Assembly: GCA_039805165.1 (NCBI GenBank)
Contig: JBDLUS010000112.1
Span: forward strand, 1 to 19,970
Origin: CAIZGX01 sp039805165
GTDB taxonomy: Bacteria > Bacteroidota > Bacteroidia > Flavobacteriales_D > Sanyastnellaceae
DNA length: 19,970 nucleotides
Direction: 5' to 3'
The notes under the pieces are model-generated. The model saw nothing but the letters and a program-made list of their open reading frames with translations. It did not search any database and was not told the origin of the DNA. This document shows, in pieces, positions 1 through 7,060 of this stretch. Within the stretch, counting starts at the first letter, position 1. Each line of letters begins with the position of its first letter. The position numbers and the translations under genes are program-made.

Positions 1-2348
1 GTATTGGCCGCTAACGTAGTTGAACCAAAACTACCTGTTGCCGGATTATTAATTCCAGTTCCACTCCATGTTCCTCCGGGTGTTGCTGCGGTTAAGGTTA
101 CCGGAAGAGCAGATTGACAATAAGGTCCAGAAGGAGTAATTGCTCCGCTTGGAACAGCATAAATCGTTATTGACTGAGTACCTGTACTCGGACATGAACC
201 TCCGATTGAATATGTGATTGTATTAGGACCAATATTCGCTAAAGCTGGATTGAAAGCTCCTGTGGATGCATTGGTGATTCCTGTTCCACTCCATGTTCCT
301 CCGGTCTGTGCAGCGGTCAACACAACTGGAGCAACATCGGCGCAATAAGGACCAGCAGCAGTGATAGTAGCATTGCTCTGTGGAAGCATGGTAACTACCA
401 CGTTATCTGTCGAGCTACAAATTCCTGAAGAAACAGTCAATGTATAAGTCTGAGTGCTATTAGCCGTGTAGGTTGGAGTAAGTGTAGTTGTATTTGTAAG
501 ATTTGTTGAGGGTGTCCATGCAAAAGTCTCGTTTCCAGTATTTGAATTCGTGAAAGATCCATTCAAATTGACTATTTGTCCTTGACAAACACTTTGATTC
601 AGCCCTGCATTAGCAAGAGGTACGCTAATTATTTGAATCTGGGTAATGTCAGAGGCAGGACATTGATTAGGTAAATTCAAAGTATAAGTTATTGTCGGAG
701 TAGTGCCCGCCCCTGCTAACAGAGGATTAAACAATCCACTAGAAGTATTTATTATTCCTGGTCCTGACCATACTCCTCCCGGGGTAGCAGCAACCAGCGT
801 TTGAAACCCTACATTCGAACAAATGGGCCCTATATCGGTAATCGTTGCGCTTGGAGCGTTATTTACTGTTATATTAAATGAAACAGGCGTTCCTACGCAA
901 GTGCCTTGCGATGGTGTGGCAGTAATCGTTGCAATAGTCTGGTTTGTAACCTGACTGGTTGTAAACGCTGGAATATTTCCTGTTCCGGAAGCGGGAAGAC
1001 CAATCGCCGGGTTAGAATTGGTCCAACTAATTGTTGATCCCGCGCTTGCTCCCCAAGTAACACCTGGGAATTGGGCCCCCTCACAATACACATTGGAAGC
1101 TGGTGTTGTTAAAGCCGGAACGGGATTAACAGTAATTGTGAAATTACTCGCCGTTCCATTACAAGTTCCCAAATGAGGAACAACAGAAATGGTTGCTGTT
1201 ACTGCTGTTGCGCCGTTGTTTGTAGCAAAAAAAGAGGGCAACCCGCCATTTCCAGAAGCAGCCAAACCAATACTTGGTTGGTTATTTGTCCAAGTAAATG
1301 TAGCAGCTGCAGGCGTTCCGGTAAATGTTTGAGCCGGCACCGTTGCTCCAGAACACAACGTAATTGGAGAAACCGGAGTTATTGTTGGTGCCGGGCTCAC
1401 CACAACAGGAATTATCTGCTGAGCCTGACAACCGTTTAGAAGTACCGTAACGGTATAATTTCCGGTCATTGCAGCCGTAGCACTTGCGATTGTTGGACAA
1501 GGATTCAAAGCAGCATATGCGGGGCCTGTCCATGCGACCAAGGCCCCTGCGGGAGCGCCTGAGCACAGCGTTAACGGACTCCCCACACAAACAGGACTGT
1601 TCGTTGTAGGATTCATTGTGGGCGTTGGATTCACAACAACTGTTGTAGATCCAGTACAAGTTGCTGCACCAGTTGCAGTAACGGTGTAAACACCAGCCAT
1701 TGCTGCGGTGCAGTTTGGAATAGTCACGTTCTGTCCTGTTGCTGTGAAACCGTTAGGTCCCGTCCAAGCATAGCCTGTCGCTCCTGTTGCAGCTGTAGCA
1801 TTGAGGGTAATTGTCGTTCCTGTGCAATAGGGACCTAAATTGGATGCGGTAACAGCACAAACAGGAACACAAGTTAAAGTACCTCCACCGGCACTTTCTG
1901 TGATGTTAACATTTCCAGTACATCCACCAAAATTGGTGAACAACATGATAAAGATTTGTCCTGCTGTAGCTGGAGGTAATGTGAAGGTATTCCCTGATGC
2001 TGCTGAGAAGCTGCAGCTCACAGGAGCCGCGGTTAATCCAGCACAGGCTGCAGCCAACGAATTAAATGGTCCCCAAATGGCATAATCCTGATCACATGGT
2101 GCGGTCTGATTTATGGTAATCGCACCTGCAGAACCTACAGTAAGAGTAAACCAAGAAGGATTCGGCTGACTGCCCAAACAACCGTAGTTGTTTCCTGCTG
2201 GTACCGTTCCTCCAATAACCGCAGGAAAAGTAGTAGGTGCGCCAGAACAAATAGGCGTTGCTCCCAAACAATTTGTACCTTGGCCATACAAATTTGTATT
2301 AACTAAGACAGCAAAAAATAGGCTCAAAAAGAAAATATACTTTTTCAA
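1..2348 (-). CDS. Large secreted Ig/PKD-like repeat protein (adhesin-like), 3' end outside the window
   Basis: The reverse strand is open from 2348 to the left edge: 782 codons plus two bases, no stop. An in-frame TAA lies just upstream, and the first usable start is TTG at 2348, giving MKKYIFFLSLFFAVL..., a textbook signal peptide with cleavage near residue 22. Residues about 25-150 form a Cys-rich N-terminal domain (motifs NYGCLGSQPNPSWF and DYAIWGPF) that I recognise from Bacteroidota proteins that usually end in a gliding-motility-associated C-terminal sorting domain. Then come Ig-like modules, two PKD-like modules with the pattern WTN.NP.IGL.ASG, and three GP.C...ATPGG.WSG.GI modules. 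The composition is rich in Thr, Ala, Gly, Asn and Pro with almost no Lys or Arg. Likely a surface or secreted type IX substrate; the sorting domain itself lies beyond the edge, so this is inference. Shorter ATG frames within it on either strand are shadows. Confidence 0.85.
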   Translation of the reverse strand, partial: MKKYIFFLSLFFAVLVNTNLYGQGTNCLGATPICSGAPTTFPAVIGGTVPAGNNYGCLGSQPNPSWFTLTVGSAGAITINQTAPCDQDYAIWGPFNSLAAACAGLTAAPVSCSFSAASGNTFTLPPATAGQIFIMLFTNFGGCTGNVNITESAGGGTLTCVPVCAVTASNLGPYCTGTTITLNATAATGATGYAWTGPNGFTATGQNVTIPNCTAAMAGVYTVTATGAATCTGSTTVVVNPTPTMNPTTNSPVCVGSPLTLCSGAPAGALVAWTGPAYAALNPCPTIASATAAMTGNYTVTVLLNGCQAQQIIPVVVSPAPTITPVSPITLCSGATVPAQTFTGTPAAATFTWTNNQPSIGLAASGNGGLPSFFATNNGATAVTATISVVPHLGTCNGTASNFTITVNPVPALTTPASNVYCEGAQFPGVTWGASAGSTISWTNSNPAIGLPASGTGNIPAFTTSQVTNQTIATITATPSQGTCVGTPVSFNITVNNAPSATITDIGPICSNVGFQTLVAATPGGVWSGPGIINTSSGLFNPLLAGAGTTPTITYTLNLPNQCPASDITQIQIISVPLANAGLNQSVCQGQIVNLNGSFTNSNTGNETFAWTPSTNLTNTTTLTPTYTANSTQTYTLTVSSGICSSTDNVVVTMLPQSNATITAAGPYCADVAPVVLTAAQTGGTWSGTGITNASTGAFNPALANIGPNTITYSIGGSCPSTGTQSITIYAVPSGAITPSGPYCQSALPVTLTAATPGGTWSGTGINNPATGSFGSTTLAAN
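52..303 (-). repeat. 225-base in-frame tandem module repeat inside the adhesin-like gene
   Basis: A block of about 27 bases at 52-78 recurs almost identically at 277-303 (one or two differences in the core). The offset is exactly 225 bases, which is 75 codons in frame. It encodes the GGTWSGTGI core of a module that begins with SGPYC or AGPYC. A third, more diverged copy lies near 754-782 (GGVWSGPGI), with a different Ig-like module between it and the second copy. This is protein-module duplication, not a mobile repeat. Confidence 0.75.
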
Positions 2349-2428
2349 AATAGAAGGCTTTTATTTAAGGTGTAAGCTAAAGACGTATCAAAACCAAATA
2401 GGGTTGCTCAAATGACTTTGCTTATTCG

Positions 2429-2459
2429 CAAATATAATTTACAAACACCTAATGAACAA
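2429..2459 (-). promoter_or_regulatory. Putative promoter of the adhesin-like gene
   Basis: On the minus strand TATATTTG (2429-2436) matches the Bacteroidota -7 box TAnnTTTG, with a TTG at 2457-2459 twenty bases upstream as a possible -33 element. The TTG overlaps the end of the preceding phosphatase gene. The predicted leader is about 75 bases, the longest in the window. Motif match only. Confidence 0.4.
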
Positions 2460-3426
2460 TGCTTTCTACGTGCAAAACTTGCGCGTTTTCATTGTAGCTC
2501 GTGACCGTCATTTTGCTGTTAATTAATTCCACAACCATAAACCCTAATGTCGATTGTGCAAAATGAGTAAACTCAAACGGTGTTTGAATGGCCCGTTTAC
2601 CCCCACCTCCACCGGAAACAAAGTAAGTCACTGTGCCAGTAGGCTTGTGAACCTGAAGATCGTGCTCATGTCCGCAGAAATAAGCATCGACCTGGGTTTC
2701 ATTGAATAAACCCTCAAATTTGCGCATATACTGGGGCTGATTTTTTCGAACACCACATGTATACAACGGATGATGACCTACCACTAATTTCCAATTTGCC
2801 GTCGAATTCCTCAAACCAGCTTCAACCCACCCATTCTGGTAAACTGTGTCCAATGCATTCAACTCTGGATAAGCATTTCCTGAAGATAACAAATCCTTTT
2901 GGTATGGATTCGAGTCCATAAAAAACATATCGAGCGTTTCGCCATTGCCAAATACAAATTGTTCCCTGAAATATTTTGAAGGTAGTTTCCATCGGTTACT
3001 TATTCCCGAATATGCAATTTCCGCCGAAGGCGCCCCGCGATAATCGTGATTTCCCAAAACCACATACCACGGACATTGCAAATGGGCTCCCGTGTATACG
3101 TACTCGTATGACATGTTCCATAACACATCTTGAACTGAATCAACTCCAGCATCGTAGAAGTTGTCTCCTGTGCTAACAATAAAATCATAAGCGCACTCAG
3201 CTCCGACTTTCTCCATTGCTGCTGCAACCTTCATTTGATCGGGTTGTCCCCAAACTCCCCAATCGCCAATCACCGCAAAGCGAATGGCTGAATCTCCTTT
3301 ACAATCGGGGGCCGACAAGCAAACAGGACCATTTTCTCGACAACTTATTAATGAACCAAACAAAAATAAAATGGAAGTCAAAACAATCAAAACTAACCCT
3401 CCTTGTTTCAATAAAATTTTATGCAT
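2449..3426 (-). CDS. Purple (tartrate-resistant type) acid phosphatase-like metallophosphatase, lipoprotein
   Basis: The 325-residue product carries the metallophosphatase blocks in order: GDWG (D55), GDNFY (D88, Y91), GNHD (N126), GHHP (H218/H219) and GHEHD (H253, H255). The Tyr in GDxxY is the charge-transfer ligand typical of purple acid phosphatases, and GDNFYDAGV and GHEHDLQ resemble the small mammalian type-5 (TRAP) enzymes. Known role of the family: hydrolysis of phosphate monoesters at a binuclear Fe/metal centre. I chose ATG at 3426 because it gives a clean lipoprotein signal with lipobox LISC (Cys29). A longer GTG frame to 3471 would swallow the predicted promoter and nearly abut the divergent rpoN. 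Expected location: membrane-anchored on the periplasmic or outer side. The specific substrate is unknown. Confidence 0.87.
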   Translation of the reverse strand: MHKILLKQGGLVLIVLTSILFLFGSLISCRENGPVCLSAPDCKGDSAIRFAVIGDWGVWGQPDQMKVAAAMEKVGAECAYDFIVSTGDNFYDAGVDSVQDVLWNMSYEYVYTGAHLQCPWYVVLGNHDYRGAPSAEIAYSGISNRWKLPSKYFREQFVFGNGETLDMFFMDSNPYQKDLLSSGNAYPELNALDTVYQNGWVEAGLRNSTANWKLVVGHHPLYTCGVRKNQPQYMRKFEGLFNETQVDAYFCGHEHDLQVHKPTGTVTYFVSGGGGGKRAIQTPFEFTHFAQSTLGFMVVELINSKMTVTSYNENAQVLHVESIVH

Positions 3427-3449
3427 GCAAGTTCTCGTTTCGTTTTTTT

Positions 3450-3457
3450 CAAATTTA
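3450..3457 (-). promoter_or_regulatory. -7 box TAAATTTG upstream of the metallophosphatase
   Basis: Exact TAnnTTTG on the minus strand, 23 bases before the ATG at 3426. No clear -33 TTG at normal spacing. It lies inside the longer GTG frame and so supports the shorter start. Confidence 0.4.
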
Positions 3458-3471
3458 AGGAGCATTCCCAC

Positions 3472-3479
3472 TAATTTTG
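3472..3479 (+). promoter_or_regulatory. -7 box TAATTTTG upstream of rpoN
   Basis: Exact TAnnTTTG ending seven bases before the rpoN ATG. A T-rich stretch ending in TTTC about 21 bases upstream may serve as a weak -33. If used, the transcript would begin at or within a few bases of the start codon. Confidence 0.4.
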
Positions 3480-3486
3480 GAGAGTT

Positions 3487-4935
3487 ATGTTAAAACAAGG
3501 TCTTCAACTAAAATTACAACAGCGACTTTCTCCTCAACAAATTCAGTTGATGAAGATGCTTCAAATTCCAACTATGGAATTGGAGCAGCGCATCAAAGAA
3601 GAAATGGAGAGCAACCCCGCACTTGAGGAGGGGGAAGAAGAGAAGGAAGAAAGCGAACGCGACGAAGACAACAACGAAGAAGAAAACGACAACCAAGAAG
3701 TTGATTTCGATTTTTCGGAATTTCTTTCCGACGACGATGTTCCCGATTATAAATTAAGCGTAAACAACAACTCGGCAGACCAAGAAGATCGAGACATTCC
3801 CATAGGTGCAGGAAAAACATTCCACGACCTGCTCTATGCGCAAATTGGCTTACGCGATTTAGACGAAGAGCAATTGCAACTCGCCGAATACATCATTGGA
3901 AATCTAGACGATAACGGTTATTTAAGACGAGAGTTACAAGCGGTTGCCAACGACCTTTCTTTTTCCATGAACATCGTGACCTCGGTTCCTGAATTAGAGG
4001 AGGTTCTTAAGGAAATCCAAGAACTTGACCCCGCGGGGGTTGGCGCAAGAGATCTACGCGAATGCTTGTTTATTCAACTTAAGCGTCAAGAGAGAAATAC
4101 GCCTGTGGTTGAATTAGCGAAGACCATTATTCAAAAACATTTCGACGAATTCACCAAAAAACATTACGAGAAAATATCGAAAAAACTCGGAATTTCAGAT
4201 GACGAGCTGAAGCCTTCTATCGAACTAATTCTGCATCTCAACCCAAAGCCTGGGAACAGTATGCAAGAGTCGAATAGAACCGTTCAACACGTTACTCCCG
4301 ACTTCATGTTAGTGGTAGAAAACGACGAATTGAGACTTCAACTTAATTCGAGAAACGCTCCTGAATTAAAGATCAGTCGAGAGTACAAGGGAATGCTCGA
4401 TCACTACGCGAAACTCAAGACTAAAGATCAAAAGGCCAAGGAAGCCCTTCAATTCGTAAAACAAAAAATTGAAAGCGCAAAGTGGTTCATAGACGCTATT
4501 CAACAAAGAAATCAAACACTCATGATTTGCATGGAAGCCATTCTTACCATGCAGCGCGAGTTTTTTCTTTCTGGCGATGAGACCAAATTGAAACCCATGA
4601 TCTTGAAAGACATTGCCGATCGCGTGAGCATGGACATTTCAACCATTAGCCGCATGGCGAATAGCAAATACATTCAAACGCCATACGGAACTTATTTATT
4701 GAAATACTTCTTCGCGGAAAGCCTTTCAACTGATGAAGGCGAAGAAGTGAGCTCAAGAGAGGTGAAGCAAATCCTAAAGGATGCCATTGGTTCGGAAGAA
4801 AAAAAGAAACCCCTTACCGACGAGAAATTAGGTAAATTGCTAAACTCAAAAGGATATAACATCGCAAGAAGAACTGTTGCCAAATACCGCGAACAACTTG
4901 GTATTCCAGTAGCCCGATTAAGAAAAGAAATGTAA
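3487..4935 (+). CDS. rpoN: RNA polymerase sigma-54 factor RpoN
   Basis: The 482-residue protein is a full-length sigma-54. Region I is the Gln/Leu-rich N-terminus (LSPQQIQLMKMLQIP, about residues 10-25), which contacts AAA+ activators. Region II is a very acidic linker (about 45-90, runs of Glu and Asp). Region III binds core polymerase, followed by a helix-turn-helix around 376-405 (ISTISRMANSKYIQT) and the RpoN box ARRTVAKYRE at 460-469, which reads the -24 element. The start fits the conserved MLKQ N-terminus. The stop codon overlaps the start of the next gene (TAATG), so the two are translationally coupled. No activator (bEBP) gene is present in this window, so its targets cannot be judged here. 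Confidence 0.98.
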   Translation: MLKQGLQLKLQQRLSPQQIQLMKMLQIPTMELEQRIKEEMESNPALEEGEEEKEESERDEDNNEEENDNQEVDFDFSEFLSDDDVPDYKLSVNNNSADQEDRDIPIGAGKTFHDLLYAQIGLRDLDEEQLQLAEYIIGNLDDNGYLRRELQAVANDLSFSMNIVTSVPELEEVLKEIQELDPAGVGARDLRECLFIQLKRQERNTPVVELAKTIIQKHFDEFTKKHYEKISKKLGISDDELKPSIELILHLNPKPGNSMQESNRTVQHVTPDFMLVVENDELRLQLNSRNAPELKISREYKGMLDHYAKLKTKDQKAKEALQFVKQKIESAKWFIDAIQQRNQTLMICMEAILTMQREFFLSGDETKLKPMILKDIADRVSMDISTISRMANSKYIQTPYGTYLLKYFFAESLSTDEGEEVSSREVKQILKDAIGSEEKKKPLTDEKLGKLLNSKGYNIARRTVAKYREQLGIPVARLRKEM

Positions 4936-5564
4936 TGAGAGAAAAGTTTATTATTCAGTTTTCGAAATTCCTTTCTTTGATCTTCCATCCGCTAGGAATG
5001 CCAATGGTCATATACCTATTAGTGCGTTGGATAGATCCATACTACATTGCTCCGGCAGAGGCAGATTATTTCGTTTTTCTTTTACTTGGAATTAACATCA
5101 TTGCTCCTGCATTGAGCATTCTTATCATGATAAAATTTAAAATGGTTTCGTCCATTGATTTACATGATCGAAAAGAAAGGTGGGCACCCTATTTATTGGT
5201 TATCTTCTACTACATTATGTCATACGGCCTGCTCAGATACCTCGGCCCAACACTTCCAACAGAAGTATTCTCATTTATACTTTCCGTAATTGTATCGCTA
5301 CTGCTTTCATTGGGAATAAATTTCTTCTGGAAAATTAGCGTTCACATGCTCGGACAAGGTGGCGTTTTTGGATCGCTAATCAGCTTAAGCATTCTGCATC
5401 GTGCAGATGTTTCAATCATCATCATCGCATGCCTATTCATGGCTGCGCTAACCGGTTTTTCAAGACTACGCCTGAACGCACACACTCACCAACAAGTATA
5501 TGCTGGGTTCGTACTAGGAATGGTTTGTAATCTCGTTATTCTCTGCGGAGAATGGTTTATTTAA
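4935..5564 (+). CDS. PAP2-like integral membrane protein
   Basis: A 209-residue protein with about six hydrophobic segments. It carries a recognisable but altered phosphatidic-acid-phosphatase type 2 signature: DRKERWAPY (motif 1-like, near residue 78), WKISVHM (in place of PSGH) and SRLRLNAHTHQQVYAG (motif 3-like). The last follows SR-x5-H-x3 but ends in Gln where catalytic PAP2 enzymes have Asp. I recall similar Bacteroidota proteins annotated as PAP2-family phosphatases with the same Gln, so the substitution may be a family trait rather than damage. Its A shares the last base of the rpoN stop, and its 3' end overlaps convergent galE by 8 bases. If active it would dephosphorylate a lipid or isoprenoid phosphate at the membrane; activity is not established by the sequence. 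Confidence 0.75.
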   Translation: MREKFIIQFSKFLSLIFHPLGMPMVIYLLVRWIDPYYIAPAEADYFVFLLLGINIIAPALSILIMIKFKMVSSIDLHDRKERWAPYLLVIFYYIMSYGLLRYLGPTLPTEVFSFILSVIVSLLLSLGINFFWKISVHMLGQGGVFGSLISLSILHRADVSIIIIACLFMAALTGFSRLRLNAHTHQQVYAGFVLGMVCNLVILCGEWFI

Positions 5565-6564
5565 CCTGCGTTCTCGTCCAATTCCAAGCGTGGGCCAAAG
5601 CATCTTCAATGGTCATTTGACATTTCCATCCCAACTTTTCCTCAGCATAATCTGGAACAGCCCAAATTGCAGGGACATCGCCCGATCTTCTTCCCGTTAT
5701 TTCTACGTTTAGTGCAACGTTATTTATTTTTTGAAAGCGATCTACAACTTCCTTCACACTGTATCCCTTTCCAACACCCAAATTGAAAATTTCCAATTTC
5801 GTTTCTCTCGAAAGATTCAATGCCAAGACATGCGCCTTCGCAAGATCTACAACATGAATATAATCTCGAATGCATGAACCATCTGGCGTGTCATAATCCT
5901 CGCCGAAAACAAACAACTTCGCGCGCTTTCCTGAAGCGACTTCGCATACCAAGGGAATTAAATTCGTTGGAGCATCGTTCGTAGACTCACCAATTTTAGC
6001 GGAAGGATGAGCACCAACCGGATTAAAATACCTCAACACAACCGATTGAAACGGCACGCTCTTCGACGCTTCAAAAATTAAATCTTCGCAATCTTGTTTT
6101 GTTTGACCGTAAACGGAAGCCGCCGGCAATCGTGGCGTTTTCTCGCTAACCGGATTTATTTCCGGCGTGCCATAAACTGTGCAAGAACTAGAGAAAACAA
6201 AGCGTTCAACAGAAAACTCTTCCATCAATTGCAACAAAACCTTAGTCGAACCCACGTTATTGCGCATATACGCTTCAGGCATTTTCTGAGATTCTTCCAC
6301 GGATTTAAACGCCGCGAAATGAATGACAGAATTTATTTCATAGGTTGAAAAAACACGACGCATCTCAGACTCATTCGTGCAGTCTACCTCTTCGAAAGCA
6401 ATCTTAACTCCGGCCAAATCCTCCAAACTAGCCAAACGACCAATCGTTGAATTCGCTAAATTATCTACAATAACAGGGGTGAATCCCGCCGATAGCAATT
6501 CTACAACGGTGTGTGAGCCAATATAACCCAAGCCACCTGTTACCAATACAGTCTTGTTTTCCAT
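5557..6564 (-). CDS. galE: UDP-glucose 4-epimerase GalE
   Basis: The 335-residue length is normal for GalE. It has the extended-SDR features: the NAD-binding Gly motif GGLGYIG at 10-16, SSSCTVYG at 125-132, and the catalytic pair Y152-x3-K156 (YGQTK). The C-terminal half includes the sugar-binding SCIRDYIHV(V)DLA block. It interconverts UDP-glucose and UDP-galactose in the cytoplasm, feeding LPS, capsule and exopolysaccharide synthesis. It stands alone on the minus strand, with its own strong -7 box 8 bases from the ATG and a 14-base palindrome over the expected -33 region, so it may be individually controlled. Related SDR epimerases with other UDP-sugar specificity cannot be fully excluded. 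Confidence 0.95.
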   Translation of the reverse strand: MENKTVLVTGGLGYIGSHTVVELLSAGFTPVIVDNLANSTIGRLASLEDLAGVKIAFEEVDCTNESEMRRVFSTYEINSVIHFAAFKSVEESQKMPEAYMRNNVGSTKVLLQLMEEFSVERFVFSSSCTVYGTPEINPVSEKTPRLPAASVYGQTKQDCEDLIFEASKSVPFQSVVLRYFNPVGAHPSAKIGESTNDAPTNLIPLVCEVASGKRAKLFVFGEDYDTPDGSCIRDYIHVVDLAKAHVLALNLSRETKLEIFNLGVGKGYSVKEVVDRFQKINNVALNVEITGRRSGDVPAIWAVPDYAEEKLGWKCQMTIEDALAHAWNWTRTQVK

Positions 6565-6572
6565 AAGTCCAG

Positions 6573-6580
6573 CAAAGATA
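6573..6580 (-). promoter_or_regulatory. -7 box TATCTTTG of galE
   Basis: Exact TAnnTTTG on the minus strand, 8 bases from the galE ATG. The same 8-mer TATCTTTG precedes tetR and the amidotransferase gene. The implied leader is at most a few bases long. Confidence 0.5.
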
Positions 6581-6595
6581 GAAAGATAAAATTTC

Positions 6596-6609
6596 AGGTT
6601 TCGAAACCT
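6596..6609. promoter_or_regulatory. Perfect 14-base palindrome between galE and the Hpt-like gene
   Basis: AGGTTTCGAAACCT is its own reverse complement. Its centre lies about 22 bases upstream of the galE -7 box, where the -33 element would be, and about 44 bases before the divergent gene's ATG. It may be an operator for a dimeric regulator. No regulator is identified for it. Confidence 0.4.
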
Positions 6610-6646
6610 TTCAATAGACCTCGACGTAATAGACTAAAAACTAAAA

Positions 6647-7000
6647 ATGAACCCTGCAATTCTCCCTTCGAAATCTTTCGACAAGAACTATCTCCTTCGG
6701 TTGTTAAACGGAAATTCCGAAATGATGGGGGTTGTATTAAATGAAATCTTTCACAACCTTCCCAACTGCCTGGCTGAAATAAATTTAAGCCTCAAAACGA
6801 ACGATTCCATTGGTGTTGTTACATACGCCTCTCGTGCGAAAAGTGCACTTCTGATGATTCGCGAAGATCAACTTGCTCAAGCCTTCAATCATATTGAAAT
6901 TTCTGCTCGAAACGGTGAAATGAGCCTTGCTAAATTCACATTCATCGATACGTTCAATCGAACACTCGCTCGAATTAATAGCATGACAGAAGCGGTTTAA
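6647..7000 (+). CDS. Small Hpt-like protein lacking the phospho-accepting histidine
   Basis: A 117-residue soluble, mostly helical protein. Residues about 12-90 read like a Bacteroidota histidine-phosphotransfer domain: YLLRLLNGNSEMM... matches the first helix pattern, then LPNCLAEINLSLKTND, then the helix that normally carries A-H-K-L-K-P. Here that helix reads YASRAKSALLMI, so the phospho-accepting His is replaced by Ser62. It therefore probably cannot relay phosphate and, if it is an Hpt fold, would act by binding. No kinase or response regulator is next to it. The family call rests on pattern recognition, not on a profile search. Followed 60 bases later by a separately promoted DUF4301 gene. 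Confidence 0.55.
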   Translation: MNPAILPSKSFDKNYLLRLLNGNSEMMGVVLNEIFHNLPNCLAEINLSLKTNDSIGVVTYASRAKSALLMIREDQLAQAFNHIEISARNGEMSLAKFTFIDTFNRTLARINSMTEAV

Positions 7001-7033
7001 TTCTTATTCCGAAAAACTTCTTTTTTTTTTATT

Positions 7034-7041
7034 TAAGTTTG
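7034..7041 (+). promoter_or_regulatory. -7 box TAAGTTTG upstream of the DUF4301 gene
   Basis: Exact TAnnTTTG 19 bases before the ATG at 7061. It directly follows a run of T residues (7020-7030). No hairpin is visible before the T-run, so I do not call a terminator there. Confidence 0.35.
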
Positions 7042-7060
7042 TTGGTTCATTCTTTTCATA

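Noticed and set aside
893..2415. Several ATG-started frames of 66-125 codons, on both strands, within the adhesin-like gene
   Set aside because: They lie in other phases of a continuous minus-strand frame with signal peptide and clear module repeats; their products are low-complexity shadows rich in Cys, Ser and Arg.
3427..3471. Upstream GTG extension of the metallophosphatase by 15 codons
   Set aside because: It crosses the predicted -7 box and puts extra charged residues ahead of an otherwise perfect lipoprotein signal.
7018..7031. T-run as a terminator of the Hpt-like gene
   Set aside because: No stable stem precedes the T-run.
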